From: Chondromyces crocatus
GTDB taxonomy: Bacteria > Myxococcota_A > Polyangia > Polyangiales > Polyangiaceae
DNA: 64,000 nucleotides
NCBI RefSeq assembly: GCF_001189295.1
Contig: NZ_CP012159.1
Coordinates: 2,060,001 to 2,124,000, forward strand
Reading direction: 5' to 3'
A program made the position numbers and the translations under genes. Shown here piece by piece: positions 27,734 through 38,682 of the stretch (positions are counted from its first letter, which is position 1; each line of letters begins with the position of its first letter). Under the pieces are notes generated by a model. The model searched no databases and had not been told where the DNA came from. It saw nothing but the letters and a program-made list of their open reading frames with translations.

Positions 27734-27821
27734 GCTGATTGGCGGCCCGTCGTCGCATCGTGGCACCTTCCATTGACGCGGCCGGGACGCCGACGCAGCG
27801 TCTCGTGCGAGGAGGATCGAA

Positions 27822-28400
27822 ATGGGCGCGAAGAAGATCCTGATGTTCGTCGGCGATTACGTCGAGGATTACGAGGTGATGGTGCCGTTTCAGGCGCTCC
27901 AGATGGTCGGGCACGTGGTCCACGCCGTGTGCCCCGACAAGAAGGCTGGGGACAAGGTGCGGACGGCCGTTCACGATTTCGAGGGGGACCAGACGTACTC
28001 GGAGAAGCGGGGGCACGACTTCGTACTGAACGCCTCGTTCGCGAGCGTGAAGCCCGAGGACTACGACGCGCTGGTCATCCCGGGGGGGCGCGCGCCCGAA
28101 TACTTGCGGCTCGAGGGTCGGGTCATCGAGGCGACTCAGCACTTTTTTCGCGCCAGCAAGCCGATCGCGGCGATCTGTCATGGGGTTCAGCTGCTGGCGG
28201 CGACGGGCGAACTTTCGGGGAGGCGCTGCTCTGGATATCCCGCCTGCGCGCCCGAGGTGCGCCTGGCGGGGGGCGTCTATGTCGACGTGCGCGTGGACGA
28301 GGCGGTCGTCGACGGGAACCTGGTGACGGCGCCGGCGTGGCCCGCGCATCCGGCGTGGCTGGCGCGTTTTCTCGAGGTGCTCGGCACCCGCATCGCTTGA
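27822..28400 (+). CDS. DJ-1/PfpI family protein
   Basis: The product has 192 residues forming a single DJ-1/PfpI domain. The N-terminus [20 protein letters not shown] carries the family's acidic residues, [11 protein letters not shown] follows, and [12 protein letters not shown] holds the nucleophilic Cys with the following His. Characterised relatives are proteases, glyoxalases or deglycases and chaperones; the activity here cannot be decided. A good GAGGAGG ribosome site precedes the ATG. It lies in a same-strand run with bestrophin, epimerase and MAPEG genes, which hints at stress or detoxification (inference). Confidence 0.92.
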   Translation: MGAKKILMFVGDYVEDYEVMVPFQALQMVGHVVHAVCPDKKAGDKVRTAVHDFEGDQTYSEKRGHDFVLNASFASVKPEDYDALVIPGGRAPEYLRLEGRVIEATQHFFRASKPIAAICHGVQLLAATGELSGRRCSGYPACAPEVRLAGGVYVDVRVDEAVVDGNLVTAPAWPAHPAWLARFLEVLGTRIA

Positions 28401-28458
28401 GGGCTCTTCACCATCGGAGCCTTGACGTCCCGCGGCGGTGAGGGTCTGGCTAGGGGCG

Positions 28459-29469
28459 ATGTCCACCACCGTGAGTGACACCCTGCGGGATGTGCCCGTC
28501 CTCGTGACCGGCGCCAGCGGATTCATCGGCGGCCGGCTCGCCGAGCGTCTCGCCGTCGAGGCGGGCGCGCGCGTCGTCGGGACGGGGAGGAACTTCCGGG
28601 ACGAGGCCAGACTCCGCGCGGCAGGCGTCGAGCTCGTGAAGGCAGACCTCCGTGACCGGGACGCGATGGCGCGTCTGTGTCAGGGAAAGCAGGTGGTCAT
28701 CCACCTTGCCGCCTGGGTGCAGCGAGGTCGTGGCGGCGAGGCAGAAGCGCACGCGATCAATGTAGACGCGACGCGGATGCTGGCGGAGGTCGCGGCGGCG
28801 GCTTCCGTCCAGCGCTTCGTGCTGGTGAGCACGGTCTCCGCGTACGGCGTCCCCTCGGTGGACGACATCGACGAGACCGTCCCTCTCGACTTCGCGCAGG
28901 TCGATCTCTACGGCCGGACCAAGGCGCTCGGAGAGCAAGCGGCGCAGGCCGTGGCGAAGCGGACCGGGCTCGCGCTCTCGGTGATCCGTCCCGCGATGGT
29001 CGTGGGGCCTGGCTCCCCCGGCTGGACCGTCGGGATGCTGCGGCTCGTGCAGCGCGGGGTGCCCGTGCTCTTCGGTGACGGGAGCGGGTTTGCCTATCCG
29101 GTCTACATCGACGATGTGGTGGACGCGATCCTGCTCGCGGCGACCAGGCCCGAGGCCGTCGGGGAAGCCTTCAACGTGAGCGGTCCGTCCGTCGACTGGG
29201 CGACCTTCTTCGGGCACTACGGCCGCATGTGCGGCAAGCGCCCGCGGAAGGTGCCGATGGCGATCGCCCGCGCGATCGCGTGGGCCAACGAGCGGGTGAA
29301 GCTCGGCATCCCACTCACGACCGATCGCTTGAAAATCTACGTTCGTCGCCTGCGTTACCCGACCGAGAAGGCGGAGAGGTCGCTCGGGTGGACGGCGAAG
29401 GTCTCGCTCGACGAGGGGATGCGGAACAGCGAGGCGTGGCTCCGATCCGAGGGCCTGCTGCATCCCTGA
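28459..29469 (+). CDS. NAD(P)-dependent epimerase/dehydratase (extended SDR)
   Basis: The product has 336 residues. The Rossmann motif TGASGFIGG lies near residue 19, YGRTKALGEQ supplies the catalytic Tyr-x3-Lys, and a Ser precedes it in VLVSTVSAYG. This is an extended short-chain dehydrogenase acting on a nucleotide sugar or a sterol/flavonoid-like substrate; the C-terminal half does not decide which. I chose ATG 28459, 10 bp after AGGGG; GTG/ATG starts further upstream add only a few residues. It is separated by 12 bp from the MAPEG gene and is probably co-transcribed with it. Confidence 0.9.
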   Translation: MSTTVSDTLRDVPVLVTGASGFIGGRLAERLAVEAGARVVGTGRNFRDEARLRAAGVELVKADLRDRDAMARLCQGKQVVIHLAAWVQRGRGGEAEAHAINVDATRMLAEVAAAASVQRFVLVSTVSAYGVPSVDDIDETVPLDFAQVDLYGRTKALGEQAAQAVAKRTGLALSVIRPAMVVGPGSPGWTVGMLRLVQRGVPVLFGDGSGFAYPVYIDDVVDAILLAATRPEAVGEAFNVSGPSVDWATFFGHYGRMCGKRPRKVPMAIARAIAWANERVKLGIPLTTDRLKIYVRRLRYPTEKAERSLGWTAKVSLDEGMRNSEAWLRSEGLLHP

Positions 29470-29481
29470 GGAGAACGCCCC

Positions 29482-29889
29482 ATGACGATCCCGCTCTGGT
29501 GCCTGCTGGCTGCCGTGATCTTGCCCTACGTGTGGCAGGTCCCCGTCGTCGCAGCGCGTCGACGACAGTTCGAGAAGCTCGACAACAACAATCCGCGCCA
29601 GCAAGTCGCGCAGCTCCAGGGCGTGGGAGCGCGCGCGTATGCAGCGCAGCAGAACGCATTCGAGGCGCTCGCCGTCTTCGTGCCCGCCGTGCTCGTCGCG
29701 CACGTCACGCACGCCGACCCATCCCAGTCCGCAGCCCTGGCGCTGGTCTGGGTCGTCTGCCGTGTGCTTCACGGCGTTCTGTACCTCGCGGATGTGGCCG
29801 CCGTCCGCTCCCTGGCCTTCGGGTTCGCGTTCCTCGCGGCGATCGGGCAGTTCGTGATCGCGGCCATGGCGAGCGGCGCCACGCCCTGA
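29482..29889 (+). CDS. MAPEG family membrane protein
   Basis: The product has 135 residues with four hydrophobic segments, the MAPEG pattern. The conserved segment RAYAAQQNAFEALAVFVPAV follows a polar loop (FEKLDNNNPRQQ). Eukaryotic MAPEG proteins are membrane glutathione S-transferases or leukotriene enzymes; the bacterial members are largely uncharacterised. GAGGAGA lies 8 bp before the ATG. The gap of 12 bp after the epimerase gene indicates an operon. From 29890 to 30055 I see no feature. Confidence 0.9.
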   Translation: MTIPLWCLLAAVILPYVWQVPVVAARRRQFEKLDNNNPRQQVAQLQGVGARAYAAQQNAFEALAVFVPAVLVAHVTHADPSQSAALALVWVVCRVLHGVLYLADVAAVRSLAFGFAFLAAIGQFVIAAMASGATP

Positions 29890-30055
29890 TGCACGCGGCC
29901 GGTGACTTCGCCCGCTTCTCGATGCAACGACGTCAGGCCCGAAGCGGCGAGACATGCCAGATTTCCCGAGTGGATCGCGGGGTGGTGGGGCCCCGACGAG
30001 CTTTGCTCGGCGGGGCGGCGGGGGCGCGTGCCCCTGCCGTGTGAATGAGGCGAGG

Positions 30056-30874
30056 TCAACCCGGCGTCTGGAGGCGCCAGCTGGTCATGCGCAGCCGGGA
30101 GAGCGCTGGTTCATCCAGCCGGTAGAGGACGTCGAGAAGGTGCATCTGAAGGCTCCCGGGGCCTTCCGAGCGCTCGGCGGCGATCTCGCCGGCGATCCCG
30201 AGGACTGCCATGGCCTGCGCCGCAGCCCGAAGGGGATCGGGCTGCACGGCCAGAAAGGCCCCGATGAGCGCGCTGGCCGTGCATCCGAGTCCGGTGACCC
30301 GGGTCATCATGGGGTGTCCGTTCGCCACCTCGATGACCTGTTCACCGTCCGTCACATAGTCCACGGCGCCGCTCACCGTGACCACGCAGCCATGCGCCCG
30401 CGAGAGGGCTGCCGCCGTCTCCAGCGCGGAGCTGGAGGCCTCGGTGCTGTCGACGCCCCGGGTCGTCGCCTCGTTCTCTGCCACGAGCGCGAGGATCTCG
30501 GAGGCGTTGCCGCGGAGCACGGTGGGCCTCAGCCCGAGCAGGGCGCGGGCCGTACCCGTGCGGAGCGACGTGGCCCCTGCACCCACGGGGTCGAGGACCC
30601 ACGGCACCCCCAGGGAGCGCGCCTGCGCGGCCGCGAGGCGCATGCCCACGATCCAGGGGGGAGAGAGGGTGCCCAGGTTGATGACCAGCGCCTGCGCGAG
30701 GGAGGCCAGTTCCTCGACCTCCTCGCAGGCATGGGCCATCGCCGGCGACGCACCGATGGCGAGCAGCGCATTGGCTGTGCTGTTCATGACCACGAAATTG
30801 GTGATGTTGTGTACGAGCGGGGCTCGGGTCCTGAGCTCGCTCAGCGTGTTCGACAGTTCTGCGATCTGGCTCAT
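30056..30874 (-). CDS. thiM: Hydroxyethylthiazole kinase
   Basis: The product has 272 residues, the usual ThiM length. Diagnostic segments are PLVHNITNFVVMNSTANALLA at the N-terminus, SPAMAH, VLDPVGAGAT, GNASEILAL and the C-terminal GLGCTASALIGAFLA with the catalytic Cys. It phosphorylates 4-methyl-5-(2-hydroxyethyl)thiazole in thiamine salvage, in the cytoplasm. The adjacent genes are not thiamine genes. I found no convincing TPP riboswitch in the leader. The 354 bp upstream (30875-31228) contains nothing I can name. Confidence 0.96.
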   Translation of the reverse strand: MSQIAELSNTLSELRTRAPLVHNITNFVVMNSTANALLAIGASPAMAHACEEVEELASLAQALVINLGTLSPPWIVGMRLAAAQARSLGVPWVLDPVGAGATSLRTGTARALLGLRPTVLRGNASEILALVAENEATTRGVDSTEASSSALETAAALSRAHGCVVTVSGAVDYVTDGEQVIEVANGHPMMTRVTGLGCTASALIGAFLAVQPDPLRAAAQAMAVLGIAGEIAAERSEGPGSLQMHLLDVLYRLDEPALSRLRMTSWRLQTPG

Positions 30875-31228
30875 GAATCAGGTTCTTCAGCGCTCGAGAG
30901 AGGACATCAGAGCGCTTTGCCGACTGTCAAGCCGCCGGCCGCAGCGTGGGCCGTACCATCGAAGCTCGTCGTGAGCGCACTCCAGGGCTCCTCGTCGGCC
31001 CTGGCCTCAGCTAGGGTGCGCTTCGTGTTGCTGGCAACGCCAACTCCGTTCGTGTTCTTCGGGGCCGACCTGGCCCTCGGGGACCACGACGAGAATGATC
31101 GGTTCTCCTACGAATTGTGCTCTGCGAGCATGCTCCCGACCCGTCGCGGTCGTGGATCCGGAGAGCAGGTCGAGCCACAGCGGGTGTGAGATTGGCTCCC
31201 TGCGGAGCGTGGGTCTGGTGGGGGGCAG

Positions 31229-33157
<1,929 letters not shown>

Positions 33158-33490
33158 GGTCGGGAAGCGAGCCGCAGTGCCCCCGCGCCTCGCTTCGTGC
33201 CGCGGGGAGTCCCGATCTCGAGCCACGCGCTGGATCGCCGCGTGACGGCGTGAGCGACGCCTTGCCGACGAGGCGATGCGTCGCTCGGTGGCATCACATT
33301 CGACGTCTGGGGTGGGCGTACTGGACGGCGCGAGGTCGCACGGGCATTCCGCGCCGGACCGGGCTCGTCTCGAAGCGCTCCGGCTCGGGTGAGGCGCGCC
33401 CTGGGGTGGCCCGAGGCCGCAGCCGCGAGCGGCGCGCCAACCTCGAAAGCCGGCCTGTTCGAGCGAAGCTCCTGCTCGTGATGTCGCGCG

Positions 33491-34207
33491 TCAAGCGGTG
33501 CATGGCTGGCATCCTGGGAAGCTGGACTGCTCCGGAAAGAGCTGGTTGAAGGCCGCGGTCTGCTTCGCCGCATACTTCATGTGCGAGAGAACGACCTCGT
33601 CGATGAGCACCGGGTCGACAGGGCCAGCGGCGAGTTCGGCGGGCTCGATGCCAGCCTGCTCGCAGTGGTCCACGATGGCGTCATAGCCCGTGATGGACGA
33701 GAGGAAGGCTCGCAGCCGCGGGTTGTCCCAGCCGCGCGCGAGCTCCTCGATCATGGAAGGGCGCTCGGCGCTCGGGGTGAGCATCATGCGCGCGCGGCGA
33801 CGGAGACCCTGCTCGTACGCCTTCACGCTGGTCATGCGCATCCGCTCGACGGTGACACCGGTCGTGCCGAGCAAGCTCTCCTCGATCAGCGCCTCGTTCA
33901 GGGAGATCGAACCTCCTTCGAGGATGATGAAGTCGTGATCGACGGCCAGCTTTCCCACCGTGCGAAGGAAGTCGAGGAGGGCGTCCTGCCGCGTGAGTTC
34001 CCCGTCCATCATGTAGCGGTGACCGAGGTAGAGCCGCGTCGTTCCAGCCACCTCGCGCGAGAGCGGCCGGCCTGTCCCCGACGCGAGATCTTCGAAGACC
34101 TGGAATCGATCCAGCACCAGGACCGGAGCCCCCGTTTGCCGCGCCAGCGATGTGGCTCGCGCCGTCTTGCCGGTGCCTGTCGCCCCGACGATACAATGTG
34201 CTTTCAT
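33491..34207 (-). CDS. Adenylate isopentenyltransferase (Ipt/Tzs-like, cytokinin type)
   Basis: The product has 238 residues. It has a P-loop GATGTGKT (8-15), then VLVLDRFQVFEDLASGTGRP with the family Asp, HRYMMDGELT, and FIILEGGSISLNEALI. This layout matches Agrobacterium Ipt/Tzs, which transfer dimethylallyl (or hydroxy-dimethylallyl) from its diphosphate to the N6 of AMP, the first step of cytokinin synthesis. It is shorter than, and lacks the motifs of, tRNA-modifying MiaA. Its ATG overlaps the stop of a small upstream ORF (ATGA), whose end supplies the GGGGAGGGG ribosome site. No LOG-type activating enzyme is in the window. The 333 bp downstream (33158-33490) is featureless. Confidence 0.88.
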   Translation of the reverse strand: MKAHCIVGATGTGKTARATSLARQTGAPVLVLDRFQVFEDLASGTGRPLSREVAGTTRLYLGHRYMMDGELTRQDALLDFLRTVGKLAVDHDFIILEGGSISLNEALIEESLLGTTGVTVERMRMTSVKAYEQGLRRRARMMLTPSAERPSMIEELARGWDNPRLRAFLSSITGYDAIVDHCEQAGIEPAELAAGPVDPVLIDEVVLSHMKYAAKQTAAFNQLFPEQSSFPGCQPCTA

Positions 34208-34497
34208 GGCCCCTCCCCTTCACGAAACAGCTCCTGTTCGAGCTTCGAACGAGGTGCGACTCCGTGATCCGAATCGGTTGTCGTCGCCAAGCTGCCGCAG
34301 TGATGCGCGCCTTCTTGGGGGGCAAAGCCTCGAAAGCCGTCTGGCTCGGGCATCCGGTGTCGAGATTGCGGGCTCGTCAGGGTGAGCTGCACGAACGTCG
34401 CGAGCGCGATCTCGGCATTTCCCATCAGGGCATGCGCGAGATCGCTAGCACGACGGAACGAGCCGAATTCGACGAGGCCGCTGGCCTCTTTCTTCAT
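34204..34497 (-). CDS. Small protein coupled to the isopentenyltransferase gene
   Basis: The frame gives 97 residues from ATG 34497, preceded by a G-run, and ends in an ATGA overlap with the isopentenyltransferase. The first ~40 residues look protein-like and partly hydrophobic (EASGLVEFGSFRRAS, DLAHALMGNAEIALATFVQL). The rest is polar, with His, Ser and Thr. I recognise no family. A faint resemblance of the first 30 residues to the start of BMC shell proteins does not continue. It may be a genuine partner or a translated leader. From 34498 to 35151 (about 650 bp, less GC-rich) I see no gene that I can support. Confidence 0.5.
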   Translation of the reverse strand: MKKEASGLVEFGSFRRASDLAHALMGNAEIALATFVQLTLTSPQSRHRMPEPDGFRGFAPQEGAHHCGSLATTTDSDHGVAPRSKLEQELFREGEGP

Positions 34498-35151
34498 GGC
34501 TACCCCCCCCGGAGTATCGATGAAGCAGACCGTGGTTCGACCCTGCCGATCGCCACGGATGCCTGACAACTTCTAGGCTGCCACGATTCCCTATGTCTGG
34601 GAACAGGGAAGTTCACCCAGGACCGAGCCCGACCTCGCACGTCATCAACCACTCCGATGTCGTCATCGACATCCGCGAGGGGTGTCGACCTCGACTCGTC
34701 GTGGGTCAATCTCCCTTCATTGAACGCCTCTACACCATTGTTCCGTGCTGGTTGCTCGACCCGCGCGGCCCACGCTTGGCTCAGCTCATAGTTCGATGCT
34801 TTGCACAGGGTTCGATCAACCTGTGGGTTGGAACGGGAGCGGCTCGTCGAGCGCGCAACGAGATTTGCGGTGCCACGAGACGTGAGGCTGCGCTCGGAGT
34901 CGGACCCCGGGATGAGTCCACGCTTCTCAATGCGCTGCCACCATACGCTTCCGCGTCATCAAGGGCTGTCTCCAGGCTGCGGACATAACGACTCCGGTCG
35001 TGATGCCCTGTCGAACGTCTGGCGACCTTGGCGGGTTGCCTCGGTCTCCTTTCGAAGCGCGAACTCCTCAGGAGGCACGGCATGCATGGTCTCCGGCACC
35101 CTTCGGGGCCTGCTTGCTCCCCGTGGCGCCCCTCTGCTAGCAGGATGTCCC

Positions 35152-36036
35152 GTGCGCATCGCCTTCGTAGCATTCGATTTTCATCGACTTCATGCGAGCG
35201 GGTCGAAGTTCGACGAATCGATCCCCCTGAAGGAGGCCTTTGCCTCTCGAGGGGCCTCCCTCGAAGTGATTGCAGCTCCCGACGCCTCCGTGGGCTGGGG
35301 ACGGTTCGACGCCGTCTTGCCCCTGGGATGCTGGGGCTACCACGAGGATGTTCAGGGCTTTCTCGCCTGGGTGGAGTCGCTCGAGGCCGCAGGTGCGCGT
35401 CTGATCAATGCGCCAGCCCTCCTGCGCTGGAACGTGGACAAGGCCTACCTCCTTCGCCTCCAGGCTTCCGGCGCCCACGTCGCGCCGTTTCTCCATTTCG
35501 AGGCGCACAGCCGTCCCGACCTCGGACACGCGATCGAGGCGGAGGGGTGGTCGCGCTTCGTTCTGAAGCCGACCATCTCCGCGAATGCATGGAAAACGTT
35601 GGTGGCAGATGCGCCTCCAGGGTCAGAGGCCACGCAGCTCGCCGAGGACATCCTCCGCACCTCGGGTCTTCTCGTGCAGCCCTTCTTCGAGGAGATTCCG
35701 CGTCACGGTGAGCTGTCGATCCTGTTCTTCGGGGGAAAGCTGAGCCACGCCGTCGTCAAGCTCCCTCGGGCTGGTGATTTCCGTTCGCAACCCAGCCATG
35801 GAGCCTCGGTCCTCCGAGCCGAGCTGCCCCCGACCGTGCTGGAACGAGCCAAGGCGGTGCTGCGCGCCGTCCCTGGTGAGCCAGTTTATGCGCGCGTGGA
35901 TGGCTTCCTCCGCGACGGGGAGTTTCAGCTCGTGGAGCTGGAGCTCATCGAGCCGTACCTCTTCCTCGACGGAGCCCCCCCGGAGGCCTGCGGTCGCTTC
36001 TGTGACGCCGTGCTGCAGCACCTGCAAGCGCGCTGA
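35152..36036 (+). CDS. ATP-grasp family protein
   Basis: The product has 294 residues. The layout is that of glutathione-synthetase-like ATP-grasp enzymes: an N-terminal Rossmann-like part (VRIAFVAFDF, VLPLGCWGYHEDV), then FVLKPTISANAW for the ATP-binding strand, VQPFFEEI, GELSILFFGGKLSHAV, and the metal-binding end VELELIEPYLFL. Such enzymes join a carboxylate to an amine or thiol using ATP; the substrates cannot be told. The GTG 35152 start follows AGGA; the frame is open further upstream but without family sequence. It ends 10 bp from a convergent gene. A link to the nearby isopentenyltransferase is possible but unproven. Confidence 0.85.
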   Translation: MRIAFVAFDFHRLHASGSKFDESIPLKEAFASRGASLEVIAAPDASVGWGRFDAVLPLGCWGYHEDVQGFLAWVESLEAAGARLINAPALLRWNVDKAYLLRLQASGAHVAPFLHFEAHSRPDLGHAIEAEGWSRFVLKPTISANAWKTLVADAPPGSEATQLAEDILRTSGLLVQPFFEEIPRHGELSILFFGGKLSHAVVKLPRAGDFRSQPSHGASVLRAELPPTVLERAKAVLRAVPGEPVYARVDGFLRDGEFQLVELELIEPYLFLDGAPPEACGRFCDAVLQHLQAR

Positions 36037-36046
36037 GGCGTCAGAA

Positions 36047-36715
36047 CTAGGCCCCAGCTCGGCATGACGGAGCGATCTGCTCCCCATGCTCTCGGACTTC
36101 CCTGGAGCGCTCCACCCAGAGGTCGAACGCAGCCATGAGGCGAGTCTCGATGGCTTCCCCTTCCAGCACCCCCAGTGCGCGAGCGGCGGCCTCGAAGCTG
36201 GAGAGCGCCTCGGGGCGTGGGCTGCGCCGGAGCCCGTAGCGACTCGGGGCGCCCGGTGGGAGGTTCACCCGCTGGGCACCGAGGACCGCCGGGTCGCGCT
36301 GGGTGATCCGGCGCGCCTGCTTCCACGTCCCATCGGGGATGAGCAACGCGACGGGTTCGTCGTTGACCAGCTCGGGCGAGATCACGGGCGCCGAGGGATC
36401 CGGAAACAGCAGGAGGCGGCGCTCCGGGAGGAGAGGGGCCGGGGCTGGGCCCTCGGGCGCCCCGCGCAGGCGCAAGTGCGCGCTCGGGATCACCCGGTGG
36501 AGCAGGCGCCCGGTGCTGGTGCTCTTGTACAGCTCCGCGTGGTGCATCAGCAGGACCACGGAGGTGCGGGGCGTGACGGCCATCGCGTGGAGCTCGCCGC
36601 ACAGGCACAGCGGGGGTGGCAGCGCGCAAGCGGTGCAGCGCGGGATCCGGCGTGTCCGGATGGCCGGTGGGCCTGGAAGGAGGGCGAGCGGGTCGGTCAC
36701 AGAGGCCCGCAGCAT
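36047..36715 (-). CDS. DTW-domain protein (tRNA-uridine aminocarboxypropyltransferase type)
   Basis: The product has 222 residues. The family marks are present in order: an N-terminal zinc-type cluster (IPRCTACALPPPLCLCGE), LMHHAELYKSTSTGRLLHRV, and LLIPDGTWKQARRI, which contains the D-x-T-W signature naming the family. YGLRRSPRPEALSSFEA follows. The characterised members TapA/TapB (YfiP/TuaA) add an aminocarboxypropyl group from S-adenosylmethionine to tRNA uridine. ATG 36715 gives the usual length; a longer open frame upstream has no family sequence. The gene is convergent with the ATP-grasp gene. Confidence 0.9.
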   Translation of the reverse strand: MLRASVTDPLALLPGPPAIRTRRIPRCTACALPPPLCLCGELHAMAVTPRTSVVLLMHHAELYKSTSTGRLLHRVIPSAHLRLRGAPEGPAPAPLLPERRLLLFPDPSAPVISPELVNDEPVALLIPDGTWKQARRITQRDPAVLGAQRVNLPPGAPSRYGLRRSPRPEALSSFEAAARALGVLEGEAIETRLMAAFDLWVERSREVREHGEQIAPSCRAGA

Positions 36716-36787
36716 GCCACGGGACGCCCGTCGATCGTGGCTGTCCCGGCAGGGTGTGGTACGGATGCGCCCTCCCTCGCTCGACCG

Positions 36788-37357
36788 ATGAAGCGCCGCG
36801 CCGTCCTCGCCTCCCTCTCCCTTGCCGCCGCCGGAGGACTTGCGTGGAAGTTCCTTCGTTTTCCCCCGGACACCACCCCGGAAGGCGCCTACCTGCGCAT
36901 CGCCCGCAACATCGGCCGCGGTGAGCCGCGGGTGGTGTTCTCCTATCTGGAAGACCGGGCACAGCACGCGGCGTACACCATCCGCGACTACCGAAAAAAA
37001 GCGCGTGACCGCGTCGCCGAGACCTACCCCGAGCCGGAGCGAGAACGTCTGCTCGCCCTCTACGGACCGGCCGCCGATGCCACCGATGGTGCCGACGTCT
37101 GGGTGGAGATGGCGACACGCCTCGGCTGGATCACCAGGCTGCGCCGGGACCTCTCGGGCATCGCCAAGGTCGACCTCGCAGGCGAACGCGCGACCATCGA
37201 GACGGCCCGAGGGACGCGCTACCCCTTCCGCTTGCGAGAGAACGGCATGTGGGGGACCTCTCTCTTCACGGCCGAGCTCGTGGCCGAGGCGGAACGAGCC
37301 GCGCGCGACTGGGATGTCGTTGAGCAGGCGGCGCTGGACTACGAGCGTGCGCGTTGA
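36788..37357 (+). CDS. Small exported or membrane-anchored protein, unknown function
   Basis: The product has 189 residues. The N-terminus (MKRRAVLASLSLAAAGGLAW) is a short hydrophobic segment after three basic residues, so the protein is exported or anchored. The body is rich in Arg and Glu and predicted to be mainly helical with one beta hairpin near the end (VDLAGERATIETARGTRYPF). I recognise no family, though the overall plan resembles small periplasmic DUF4878/NTF2-like lipoproteins. It starts 72 bp from the divergent DTW gene and ends 48 bp from the convergent rhodanese gene. Confidence 0.75.
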   Translation: MKRRAVLASLSLAAAGGLAWKFLRFPPDTTPEGAYLRIARNIGRGEPRVVFSYLEDRAQHAAYTIRDYRKKARDRVAETYPEPERERLLALYGPAADATDGADVWVEMATRLGWITRLRRDLSGIAKVDLAGERATIETARGTRYPFRLRENGMWGTSLFTAELVAEAERAARDWDVVEQAALDYERAR

Positions 37358-37405
37358 GCCGCATGGCCGGGCCGGGCCCCTTCCTCCGGAGCCCAACCTG
37401 GCGTT

Positions 37406-37867
37406 TCAGGCCGATGGAAGTTGCGCGCCCTGGGGGCCGGCTTCCCGGCGCAGCTCGGCGTACGAGCCACCTGGTGTGGCCTGCGCCACCGGCAACCCCG
37501 CGTAGCTCCAGCCGGGCTCGATGAGCTTGCCGAACATGTCACGCCGCCCATCGAAGCCCGCGCGCTGATCGATGACGTCGGTGTACCCGGCGCCGAGCAA
37601 GGCCTCTGCCGCGCGGAGCGAGCGCTGACCGGAGCGGCACCCGAGGATGAGCTTCGCGTCCTTCGGAAACAGGGCCTGCACCACGGGAAGGAAGTCCTGG
37701 TTCGCCTGCATCCCCCCGGGCCCCACGTTCTGGAAGGGCAGGTTCTTCGCCCCAGCCGGGTGTCCTGACGCGTACTCAGGCTCGCTGCGAACATCCACGT
37801 AGATGTAACCCTCCTCGTCGATCAGCTTCTTGGCCTCCGCAGGTGAGACGCGCCGGATGGTGTTCAT
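37406..37867 (-). CDS. Rhodanese-like domain protein
   Basis: The product has 153 residues forming one rhodanese domain. The chain starts at TIRRVSPAEAKKLIDEEGYI, shows YVDVRSEPEYASGHPAGAKN, and has the active-site loop LGCRSGQRSL with the catalytic Cys. It ends in a ~40-residue tail (GGSYAELRREAGPQGAQ). Rhodaneses move sulfane sulfur, for example from thiosulfate to cyanide or a thiol. No signal peptide is seen, so it is cytoplasmic. The start at ATG 37867 fits the family N-terminus. The gene lies between the anchored protein and a divergent glycosyltransferase. Confidence 0.93.
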   Translation of the reverse strand: MNTIRRVSPAEAKKLIDEEGYIYVDVRSEPEYASGHPAGAKNLPFQNVGPGGMQANQDFLPVVQALFPKDAKLILGCRSGQRSLRAAEALLGAGYTDVIDQRAGFDGRRDMFGKLIEPGWSYAGLPVAQATPGGSYAELRREAGPQGAQLPSA

Positions 37868-37953
37868 GGCGGACGATTTAACCCGTCCGGGTGGGCCTCG
37901 CCAACCAACCCTCCCGCTTGCCAGCCACGAGGAGGCGCGGTAGCGGAGCCCCC

Positions 37954-38682
37954 GTGCTGCATGGAGCGCGCATCGCCGTGGTCCTCCCCGCGCGCGACGA
38001 GGAGGCGTGGATCCGCGAAGCGGTGAGCTGCGTCCCTGATTTCGTGGATCAGGTGATCGTGGTGGACGATGCAAGCCGCGATCGCACGGCGGCCGTCGCT
38101 GCCGCGGCGGGCGACGAGCGGCTTCGCGTCTCGACCCACGCCACCTGTCGAGGCGTCGGAGCCGCCATCGTGACCGGCTACCGGGTCGCCCTGGCGCAGG
38201 GGGCACAGGTCACCGCGGTCATGGCGGGCGATGCCCAGATGGATCCGCGCGACCTGCCACGCGTCGTCGCTCCGGTCGCGCTGGATCGGGCCGACTACGT
38301 CAAGGGGAACCGGCTGTCCCATCCGGACGTCTGGAGCGCCATGCCCCTCGGACGTCTCGTCGGCACGGCCACCCTTGCCGCCTTGACCCGCCGAGCGGCT
38401 GGCCTGGACGCTTTGTCGGACAGCCAGTGTGGCTATACGGCCGTCTCGACGCGCGCGCTGGAGGCGCTCGACCTGGACGCGCTGTGGCCGCGGTACGGCT
38501 ACCCCAACGATCTGATCGTATCGCTCGCCGCTGCCGGGATGCGGATCCAGGAGGTCCCCGTGCGGCCCGTGTACCGAGGCGAAGCGAGCGGGCTGAGGAT
38601 CGGCCATCTCGCGACCATCTTGCGGGTGATCGTTCGGAGCAGGCAGAGGGCCAGCGAGGCGCGTCGCTCAGGAATTGCCTGA
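37954..38682 (+). CDS. Glycosyltransferase family 2
   Basis: The product has 242 residues. The GT-A fold signatures are an N-terminal IAVVLPARDEEAWIREAV, the acidic VIVVDDASRDRT, and AVMAGDAQMDPRDLP, which holds the metal-binding region near residue 95. It resembles DPM1-type/GtrB-like enzymes that make polyprenyl-phosphate sugars, and it lacks the C-terminal membrane segments of GtrB. The product could supply the GT-C enzyme elsewhere in the window (inference). I chose GTG 37954 after GCGGAG; a longer frame from 37891 adds non-family sequence. From 38683 to 39141 I see nothing further. Confidence 0.9.
   Translation: MLHGARIAVVLPARDEEAWIREAVSCVPDFVDQVIVVDDASRDRTAAVAAAAGDERLRVSTHATCRGVGAAIVTGYRVALAQGAQVTAVMAGDAQMDPRDLPRVVAPVALDRADYVKGNRLSHPDVWSAMPLGRLVGTATLAALTRRAAGLDALSDSQCGYTAVSTRALEALDLDALWPRYGYPNDLIVSLAAAGMRIQEVPVRPVYRGEASGLRIGHLATILRVIVRSRQRASEARRSGIA

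Noticed and set aside
30875-30960. Possible TPP riboswitch ahead of thiM
   Set aside because: A GAACCTGAT-like string occurs just before the start, but the CTGAGA half and the paired stems are missing.
34204-34497. BMC microcompartment shell protein
   Set aside because: Only the first ~30 residues resemble the family; the rest does not continue in any frame and no other shell genes are present.
34593-34988. Open frame in the gap before the ATP-grasp gene
   Set aside because: No recognisable domain, no clear ribosome site, and atypical codon use.
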